In this document: positions 1-10,400 of the stretch, piece after piece
Layout of the letters: each line of letters opens with the position of its first letter
Position numbering within the stretch: the stretch's first letter is position 1
Source: Forficula auricularia
Taxonomy: Eukaryota; Arthropoda; Insecta; Dermaptera; Forficulidae
Length of the DNA stretch: 64,000 bases
Assembly (NCBI GenBank): GCA_024734495.1
Contig: JALMQS010000085.1
Coordinates: 310,001 to 374,000, forward strand
Direction: 5' to 3'
Notes under the pieces: model-generated
Databases searched by the model: none
Seen by the model: only the letters and a program-made list of their open reading frames with translations
Told to the model about the DNA's origin: nothing
Translations under genes and position numbers: made by a program

Positions 1-505
1 CAGAAGTGTATGGAAAATTCAAGTGGATATTCATATTAAAAGATGTCAATTTATTTATTTTTACTTTATTTTTATGTTTTTCAAAATACAAGCTTTTTAA
101 TTAATAGAGTGAATAAAAGAATAGAAAAATCATTGTGTACAAAAAAATGTATTTAAATAATTTAGATTTTAGCATACTTTAAAAATGAGGATCTTATAAC
201 ATGCTAGACTTAAATGCGGGAAAAACACAAAATTGTCTAATATCGAAGTTCGTAGATAGAGACCTTCCTGATTTGATTCGAACTTATTGAAATTTTGTGA
301 CAAAATATCAATGTTGGGTGACACCCTGGGGTCTGACTTTTCTTGGAACGACCAAATGACCATATTACTATTACAGTAGCAAAAGCTGCTGCATGTAACT
401 TTGGGGTTCTATTCCGGACCAGACGCTTTTTCCCGTCCATTCAGGTTCTAAACATATATAAGACTCAAATTTCCCCCTTCTTGTATATAGTTCTCATCTG
501 TGGAG
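1..505. other. AT-rich intronic or flanking DNA, nothing recognised
   Basis: This lies inside the inferred intron 6 of P450 gene 1. I see no exon, no repeat shared with the rest of the window and no RNA gene. The short open frames here show no family resemblance. Confidence 0.4.
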
Positions 506-1136
506 ACTAGGGTGGTCCTTTTTTGGGTATTTTCGAATTTATACACTGACGCTCATATGGTTCGGAATAAATAAAAAATCTACCCCAATCTCTATCTCAC
601 TTTTAACTTGTGCCACACAGCGATGTAAGTTTTCTATCCTAAATAACATGGGGTTTTTGGCATTGAACGATCAATTTTTTATTCCAGCCCAAGTAATCGT
701 TCAAAAAATTTGAAACTCTGTAGATTTTATCCTTATAATGGTAGTTATTCCTTAGAAATTTTACTGATTTTTAGCTATTATAATTTTGGAATCTATAACT
801 TAGTAACACTAAGATATAGCAGTATTTTATCTAGCTGTAGCTCCAAAATTAAAATAGATAAACATCTGTAAAAATTCTGAACGGTAGCTACTATTCTAAG
901 GATAAAGTCTACAGAGTTTCAATTTTTGTAAATCATTAATTTGGTTGGAATAGAAAATTGATATTTCAATGCCAAAAACCCCATGTTATTTAGATGGGAA
1001 ACTTGCATTGCTGTGCGGCACAGGTTAAAATTGAGATATAGATTTGAAATTTGGGATAGATTTTTTTTTATTTATTTTGAACCATATGAGCCTCCGTCAG
1101 CGTAAATTCGAAAAACCCAAAAAAGAACCACGCTAG
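506..1136. mobile_element. Foldback (long inverted repeat) element, copy 1
   Basis: About 300 bp at the left reappear inverted at the right. Left end ACTAGGGTGGTCC pairs with right end GGAACCACGCTAGT. Inner landmarks such as CATGGGGTTTTTGGCATTGA (left) and TCAATGCCAAAAACCCCATG (right) mirror each other, as does the ATCCTTATAATGG / TCTAAGGATAAAGT region. There is no coding capacity. A second, shorter copy is at 4130-4656. Superfamily is unknown; a CTAG or TA-type target is possible. It lies in intron 6 of P450 gene 1. Confidence 0.75.
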
Positions 1137-1426
1137 TGGAGAGGAACCCACAAGTATTCTCTTGCCACCCTCGATGCAATTTAGAGGCGAGTTATCAAAC
1201 TAATAGGAGATCCAGCATTAAAAAGCGCTTGGGGATTAAAATTTTAATACGATATTTGATTTGTGGAAAAAATTAATTTATATTTTATCTAAATTTCAAG
1301 ATTTTATCATATTTAGTTTACAAGTTGCAATGACCTGGCAGACCGTTATACAGATAGGACACTACTAAATAGATCCCCTTTTATATTTTTAACAGAACCC
1401 TCAAAAGAATTTGAATATCTACCAAC
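1137..1426. other. Intron sequence, nothing recognised
   Basis: AT-rich spacer between the foldback element and exon 6 of P450 gene 1. No K-helix or haem-binding exon can be found here on the minus strand. Confidence 0.4.
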
Positions 1427-4400
1427 CATCAAATGTCATATCTAGATATTTCATCGACTTCAATTGCTCGTAATTCACTCTTCCATTTGTTTCTTTCAAG
1501 GTTTCACTAATTTCTTGATATAATTTCTCTTGGACATCCGGATGTTCAGCCAAATGATGCATAAGAAAGGTTGTAGCTGTTGCGACAGTATCCAGGCCTC
1601 CCAAAAGGAAGACAAGCGTTTGCGCCAGCATCTCTTCATCGTCCATCACTGGAAAAGCAAAATAATACATATTTGTCGTGAGAAACAGTTAATAAAATAT
1701 ATTCTACCTTCTTTGTCGCGTTTCTCACTTTCTTCTTTGGTAGCTTCTAACATCAAATGCATCATATCTGGTCGGAAAATATTCTTCTCTCGTCTAGCTT
1801 TAATAGTTTCCGTAAAAAGTTTACGGAAATAATTCACTGGCCTTGTAGAAAAGAGGCCTTCTTTCCAAAAGAACTAGAACAAAAATGTTATAAAGTTTTT
1901 TAGGGCAATGATTTTTGAGTAAAAAAAAAAATAATTGACTTCTATAAAGAACTTATATTAATTTTTTTTAATATCTAGCTATATTTAATGTTACTTTTAT
2001 TTTTCAAAATTTTTGCTACAATGTTACAGTATAACGTTGGAAATCAAATCGAATAGTGAAAGAATAAAATAAAATTTCAATAAATCAAATTAATCATTAA
2101 TTATAAGTATCATTGGGACGATTACGAAGTCATATTCGCGAGACATAAGAATGGATAAAAATACTGATATTTAGGAATACATGGTGAGTCACGTCAACGA
2201 GACCATTCCAATATTTTCTTACTGGAACGATAAGAGAAGAAATAGGAACAATTAACTACCATAGCTTAGTTGAACTATATGTTTTAAGGGAGTTTTGTAT
2301 TTCTTGTCCTGCGGGTTGGGCGTAGAATAGACCCGCCGTACTCCTTGCTTGTCGTAAGAGGTGACTAATAAGGAAAGGGTGGATGTGACTCTTCAGCCTT
2401 GATCGACTACCCGTCTAGGGAATAAAGTCTAATCAAATTAGAGGTGAAACCCCTTTAGGCGCTTGAGGGCCAAACTTAACCCTCCTGCGGCAGCTTCTGC
2501 ATTTTGTCTGACTCCAGAAGTGTTTTCACCTTCCCTTTGGACTCAGTCATCTTGAAAGAGAGGTGGGTATCGGCAATGGCTAGCCTTTACTTCCATAGAT
2601 AGAGTCAAGGCACAGGTGTTATGAGTCACCTTAGGAGATGCACTGCGGCTCGCTCTTAAACACTCTAAAATTGTAGCCAGGTCAAAAAAAGGCCATTATT
2701 ATCATTATTTTGTATTTCCAGAACAAACGGGAATTATGTCTAATTGAACACATCAAAATCTCAAATAAGAATGTTTCAAGAAGAAACAACTTTTTAGAGA
2801 AAAATATTGATTATACTTCTGTTTTTAAGGGGATTCGTGACTGTTTATCATTTTTATAAGAAAATTCTCAAATTTTTCCCATCTAATCATTGATGTAGTA
2901 AATATTTATTCCCGAAATTTGAAATTGATCGTCTGTCCCATTACCGAGAAATAAATTATTTAAAATTGTTCTTTTAACATGTAAGTAAATGGACAGAGCT
3001 TTTAAAAGGGCTATAACTTCTATACAAATTAGACCATTTTCAACAAATTTATACAGATAATTAATTTAACTTTCATTAATCGGATGATATATTTTTCAAT
3101 AGATTTGACAGTCTAGTTAATTAGTTATTCATAAATGTAAATATAAAATTTATTTGCAGCCAACAGAATATATCAAAAGCACTAGTGTAGAATTCCAACT
3201 TTATTTCTTGAAATCGTTTTGTGTAAAATAAATGTTTTTATAATGAGAAAAATTTTATCTCAATAATCTTTTTATTAATATTATCAAAACAAAGATTTTA
3301 ATTCGAAATTAACCTCATTTTTAACAATTTTTTTATTAAAAAATTTTAGTAGGTGAAGTTGTTACTCTGCAGGAATACAAAAGATTTCTCGAAGATCAAA
3401 CAGATAGATAAGCTGTCCCGAACTCCCTGAAGTACAAAAATAGGCTTAAGAACACAAAAAGACATTACTTCTATGAAAGAATAAATATCTTTTTAAATTA
3501 AAAGTTTCTTTTTGCTGAGAGTAGCAGAATTTTTATAAATTAAAGGAGACAATAGCAGTAGTGTGTCTTTTGCTGGAAAAATAAATTAATAATTTATTTA
3601 TAAAGAAACTATAGTTTCGAGGATTTTGCCCTCTTCATCAGTCTATTACAATTGATTCATAGGAATTGATGTGTGAAAGACTTTCACACATCAAGGCCTA
3701 TAACTAAAAGGGAAATATAAAAGAAATCACAGACGTTGTCCTCTGCTTGATACATAAACATGCACAGATATATATCATTTTATTTGTTAGAGACAATAGT
3801 TTATATAAATGATAGGCATACAGAGATAGGTTAGGTTTTATAATATGTACAGAACTTGAACACTTACAGTGATGAGTTTTGGACTTATAAACATCAAGAT
3901 AATTTTGATCCATCGAAATTTCGAATTTAAATCGGTGAGATCTTTAGCCATCCAATAAAATTCGTTCTCATCCTCATTGATTGAGTCGACTTCGATACCG
4001 AAGGCACTCGTGGCAATGGTGTCATTTGTAAACCGGGTCATAAGTCCCTTCATTTCGATTTTGATTACTCCATTATCTCCTAATAAAGAGAAGAACATCA
4101 TCCCTCTTGTAAAAAATAAACATATATATTAGGGTGCTCCTTATTTTGGATATTTTCAAATATTTACGCTGACAGGGGCTCACATGGTTAGAAATAAATT
4201 GAAAAAAATATCACCCAAGATTCAAGTCTCTATCTCAATTTTAGCCTAGTGCCTAGTGCTACACAGCGATTAAGTTTCCCCATCGAAATAATATGGGGTT
4301 TTTGGCATTGAACGATCAATTTTAACCGGCCAAAGTAATGGTTCAAAATTTTTGAAACTGTGTAGACTTTATTCTTATAATAGTAGCTATTCCTCAGAAT

Positions 4401-7400
4401 TTTAGCTAAAAATATGTAAAAATTCTGAATGATAGTTACTATTATAAAGATAAAGTCAAACAGAGTTTCAAATTTTTCGAACCATTACTTGGGCTGGAAT
4501 AAAAATTGATCGTCAATGCCAAAAACTCCATGTTATTTAGATGGGAAACTTAATCGCTGTGTAGTACTAGGCTAAATAGATAGAGACTTGAAACTCTAAT
4601 CATATGAGCCCCTGTCAGCGTAAATATTCGAAAATATCCAAAATAAGGAGCACTATAATATAGATTTATATAACTAAAATAAACAGGTATATAATTTATT
4701 TATTTGTTAGAGACTAGTCCTGTTTACCAAGTAAGTAAAGAAGAATATTTTAAATTGAAAGTTTTTTTGCCGAGAGTAGCAGAATTTTTACATATTGAAG
4801 GAGACAATAAAAAGAGTGAGTCTTCTGTTGGAATTATAAATTTTATTTATTTATAACGAGACTATAGTTTCGAGGGCTTTTGCCCTCTTCATCAGTCTAT
4901 TACAATGGATTCACATTCATAAATTAATTCCTGTGAATCCATTGTAATAGACTGATGACAGAGGGCAAAGCCCTCGAAACAATAGTCTCGTTATAAATAA
5001 ATAAAATTTATAATCCCTGCAGAAGACACACTCTTTTATTGTCTCCTTCCAAGTAGAATATTTTATTAAAAGGCATTACTTGAGACTTGTTTATTTCTAA
5101 CTTAAAGTTTATTCAATTATGGACTAAGGAAGGCTGATCTGACAGTCCCTGACTCATTTAAAGAGACCCCAAAAATGAAAGTTAAATGTATAAAAACTAA
5201 ACGACCTAAAATAAAGACATCTAGTACAAAAAAGGAATATAATTCAAATGGGTTTTAAGATTCTTAAAAAGGGATAGCTAAATCAATATTTACAAATAGG
5301 TATCAAAGCACAAAAACTAGGGAAGCTAAAATTTTAAAAATGTTTTTGAAAAAATGTTCTTGTATTTATTTAAATATTTAATGAATAGCTAATTCAAATG
5401 TACTAGGCAGGTAATTTTCTAGATGAGGGAGCAGATCCGTTGAATTTGAAATTTGGGTGATTTTAAGAAACAATGCAAATTTCAAGGACTGAACTTCTAT
5501 GACTCTTAATTGAATAAGAAATGTGAATTTAAATACAAAATTTTAGATATTATTTATTTAAATTTAAGGGCGTGTTGTCGGCTATGCCACTTAAGAAAAA
5601 TTAAATTTTTGAATAAAATAATATAGATGTGATGAAAAATAAGCTGACTTGTTCTGATTTGGGCATCCACTTGATTTTACCATACAACCTGGCCTCTCAC
5701 TTATATTTAATATTTAATAAAATTATTTATAATCATGTAGGGGAGGGGGATTAGTTTTTACATTTTTAGATTACTTCGTGTGCCCACTGATTATGTATAC
5801 ACAATTTGGTTGAGTTTGGAATAAGAGCCTATTTTTTGACCCCCCCCCCCCCCCCCACACCCATTTTCGGCTGTTAGTTTTTCCATTTTTAGACTTCTGG
5901 AGTCGCACTGATTATGTATACAAAATTTGGTTGAGTTTGTTACAAGAACCTATATTTTCATTTTTTGACCTTACACCCCCCCCCCATTTCGGACGATTAG
6001 TTTTTGCATTTTTAGACTTCTGGGGTCGCACTGATTATTAATACAAAATTTGGTTGAGTTTACTCAAATAGCCTAGATTTTTAATTTTTAACCCCCCTCC
6101 ACCCCCCATTTTGGATCGATATGCACCAAAATCTAATCAGTTCTTAATCTCAATGAACCAAAACTACGAGTGAAATTTGGTTTCGATATTCACACTAGTT
6201 TTTGAGCTAGCTCGTCCACAAAAATTTTGTAACGCACAGACTAACGGACACCCAACCAGACAATCAGACAACCGGACAGACAGACTAACTAACAGACATT
6301 TTGACAAAACAATTATTATGTCGAAAAATATAATTTTTTCGATGTTCACTTATTAGAGCTTTTTTGTAGAGCGAAATGCCATGGTTTCGCTCAATTTTTT
6401 TAATCAAAATAGTTTCAACCGTTTTTGAGATATTTTGAAAAAAAGAAGTAAAAAAACCACTTTTTTCATGCACGATTACAATACTTGACCATACCCTGTA
6501 TGGTAAAGTAAAAATCAACGATTATTAACGTTAATCTCGAAAAGTCATACATCCAAAATTTTTTAAAAATTTCAATAATTCCATAAATTTAAATAATTAG
6601 AGTAAAAATTTATATACCTAATAAGAAGATAAATTTCTTACCTTTAGCTGCTGCACTTTTTTTAAGCAAATTTTTATGCAAATTCAATGAACATTTTTCA
6701 ATTAATTCGAACATTATTCGCATTTTGGTTCCAGTGAAGGCCGGACTTAATGTAGCACGAACATCTCTCCATTTTGAATCTGAAAATTGTTTCTATTAGT
6801 TTACAATAGGTATACTTATCTATAGATGCTTATATGTCTACTTTTCTAAGTGTAAGTGAAGTAGCAAGATATTTTACTTCTAAATGAGTTTTTGCACCTA
6901 AACTCTTTTTATTAGATTATATATAAAAGCCTGAGGAAGATGAAATTTATAAATATCTCTCTCTTTATGTTTTTTAAACTTTTTTATTTATTTTTTTTAT
7001 AGAAATAAATAATATATATACAGATATATCATCTCGATATATATATATGTGTGTATGTTTATTTGCATCAAGCAGAGGACAACCTCTTTGTTTCTCTTTT
7101 GTTTTTTATTTTCACATATATATTATCTATATCAAGTATTGATATAGGATAATATATTGTAAATAGGGGCGGATATAAGAGACCCAGGGCCCCTAGGCAC
7201 TTGACATTTGCCCCCCCCCCCCACCATCTTGAAGCTATTTTGGAAATTTAGTAAATTAAATGCACTAGTACAGAACATTTTTTTTTTATTTATTCAAGAA
7301 CATTGTATTTGTAGGGGCATCTAGCCTTTTTAATGTACAATATTAGGCCAATTTAATTACAAAGAAAATAAACAATATGATACAAACAGATCAAGTAAGA

Positions 7401-10400
7401 GAAAAAATTTAAAAAGGGAAACAACAATTATATGGAACAAAAACAATAAATATACTGAATATAGAGAAAAAAATAAAACTAAAAAATGACAAAAGAAGGA
7501 GGAAAAAATAAATTTTTAATTGACTTTAATGAGTTTAATAAACATCAGAATAATACAGTCTATGTTACTATATAGTTACGTTATTCTATAAAATTTATAC
7601 AATCTTACGGCGAACTTTCTTCTGTGCAAAAGAACGAATGACGTCTTCATAGTCAATTGACTGCATTATTTCTGACTCTATGTACATTACAGAGAGTGAA
7701 TTGAGCCTGTTCTCTCCTATGTTAGATCTTAAGTAATTCTTTACTCTCTTTAGCGCTGAAAACGACCGTTCTGCTGAGCCGTTTGACGCTGGTGTACACA
7801 ACAGCATTCGGAACGCAATTCCTACGTTTGGATAAATGTGCTTATGTAAATGGAGCAGCAATCAAACGTAAAAACTCTTAGTAATTTTAATGAGAATGTT
7901 AAGCGATATTTGTTTAGCCAGAGATTGTGATTGCATACTTGTATGATATTTGTAATGCCTGTTGTAGATCCCTTGTGATCTTTTTAGGTTGAAAAAAAAG
8001 ACTCCGCAACCAGGGCCCCAGACCGGCTGGGGCCCTAGGCCCGGGCCTTGTGGGCCTAGGCGGAAATCCAGCACTGATTGTAAAGTATTGCGATCGCCCG
8101 CCGGGGTCATGACACTTTGAGAGTTTTTATCTCCAAGATGAAAAAAATTAATTTCACTTTATGACTTCTAGGTGTAAGGAATTTATGCGCTTATTAGTTT
8201 GAATCCGAATTTAAAACGTAAAACGGGATATTGTGGCTCCCAGAGGCCAAAAAGGGGACACAAATCCATTGGTCAGTTTGTACGTACGTATATACCCCCT
8301 TGCGTTTCACAACCATCAGTCTTAGAGGTACAAAATTCGAAACATATAGGCAGAAGGAGTACAGCAAGCTTTTTGTTGTACTTTTCAAGTGTCATAAATT
8401 GTTAGTCGTGTATAAATTTTAATCCGAAGAAATAAAGTTCTTGTGGCACTAAATTTGTAAATATTGACCTTTGAAATTTGCATATTTAACACGCGAACCC
8501 TATCACGATTGATGTTAAGACGACTGTTTCATTAAATAACAATCGTTTTTTTCTTGAAATTATTTTGAAAAACTGAGAATCATTAACTGAAGACAACAAA
8601 TATTTTTCTGTTAAAATAATTGTATCAAGCAGTATTTGTTTTGTATGAACAATGTTATAAGTTAGGTACTTTTGATGGGTTTTTTTTTATCTCATGGCAT
8701 GGCAAGTGAGAGATGGCGACTAGGCAACGTCGCACTAAAATCACTCAATTTTTCCATATTTCAAAAACTTCTGCAGCTGGTGCATTTGAGATTTTAAGCT
8801 AATTCTCTCAATCTAACTATACTGTTCTCATCTGGGATTTCGCATTGAGCTGTTTCATGAAGTGTTTTTTTTTATTCTTTGTCTTTTAGTGTCGCGTCGG
8901 TAAGAATGCAATGTTGCCAGATATGAGAAACGACGCAGCTAATATATTTTTGCCTTTCTGCGCATGTGAGAGTAGGGACAAGAGCGAACTGCATCTGAGC
9001 TATATTAGGGAATGTCCTTAAAACAAATTGCTGATTAATAATGAATATATTTACCTCTCATCATAAAGAGAGTTTTTGAGAATAAGTCATTGGTACCAAA
9101 TTCAATATGATTAATAAAATGATCGAAGTCTTTGATATTGATGTTCTTAATTATTTCCGGGTCAGCAATCACATAACCAGGTCGCAACAATTGGAAAATG
9201 CCACCGATTCCAGTCTTTTTTGCTATTTGGTAGTATCTACAAAAAATAAAAAATTTAATTTAAAGAAAGAAAATAAAGAGAAATAAGTTCAAGATTGTTG
9301 AGTAATTGGATCTATAGTGGAATTGTTTTTTGACAAAGAGTGATAAAATGGGCCTCTGAGGAAGTCGAAATAAATCGACGAAACTTCTGGCCTATTTAAT
9401 AAAAACTCTGTGTTTTTAATTTTTAGACCAATTTACACTATTACTTTTTTAATTTGACTAAAATATTTTAGCATGTTATATGTATATGCCTAATAGGGTA
9501 GGCAATGACCCAGATTGCTTTTTAACCGACTTCAAAAAAGGAGGAGGATCTCTATTCGACTGAATTTTTTTTTTTTGTGCCTTTGTTACCTCATATCTCC
9601 GCCAATTGTCAACCGATTTTGAAATTTTTTTTGCATTGGATCCAGTCTAGCTTCCGATTGGTCCCATTTTTTTTCGTTTTTTTTCATAGGTATTAGACCT
9701 TTTTTATTAGGTTTGTTTAGACCTAACCTCTTTGTTTATGAACCGATTTCGATGGTTCTTTTTTTATCCGAAAGGGGGTGTCTTAGGGATGGTGTCATAT
9801 TAATTTGGTCAAGTTCTGATGATATGATCACTATTAATGACATCACTAAAAAGAGAAAATAAAAATAATTTTTAAGAAAAAAATAAAAACCGACTTCAAA
9901 AAATTAAATGCAACAAATAAAATACACTAAAAGGTATAAAAGTAAAGTATAAGGTAAAAACATATACCTTTTATGAATCGCACTCGACGGATCTTACTTA
10001 GTACGTTTGGCGGGTACGCTCGCTTATAGGTATAGTTTGTTTGGAACCGACTTCAAAAAGTAATTTCATGTTAATATTTCGTCGTTTAGTTGTAACTAAA
10101 TAAGATAATAATTATTTTATACCTTTTAGTGTATTTTATTTGTTGCATTTAATTTTTTGAAGTCGGTTTTTATTTTTTTCTTAAAAATTTTTTTTTATTT
10201 ATTTATTTTTTTTTTGTGTCTATGTTACCTCATATCTCCGCCAATTGTGAGCCGATTTTGAAAATTTTTTTTGCATCGTATTCAGTCTAGCTTCCGATTG
10301 GTCCCGTTTTTTTTCATTGGTATTATACCTTTTTTGTTAGGTTTGTTCAGACCTAACTTCTTTGTTTATTAACCGATTTCGATGATACTTTTTTTATTGG

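Larger units (their letters stand above)
4797..5050. mobile_element. Complete AAGGAGACAAT foldback MITE with two hammerhead-like arms
   Basis: Two near-perfect ~120-bp arms in inverted orientation meet at about 4915-4930. Each arm contains a type-I hammerhead ribozyme-like core, on the minus strand at 4895-4860 and on the plus strand at 4952-4987. Outer ends are GAAGGAGACAATAAAA and TTTTATTGTCTCCTTC. Single arms or deleted copies occur at 3541, 15761 and 36560. Confidence 0.75.

Noticed and set aside
1..1426. Search for exons 7 and 8 of P450 gene 1
   Set aside because: No ESQR/ExxR, PERF or FGxGPRxC on the minus strand; the region is a foldback repeat and AT-rich DNA.
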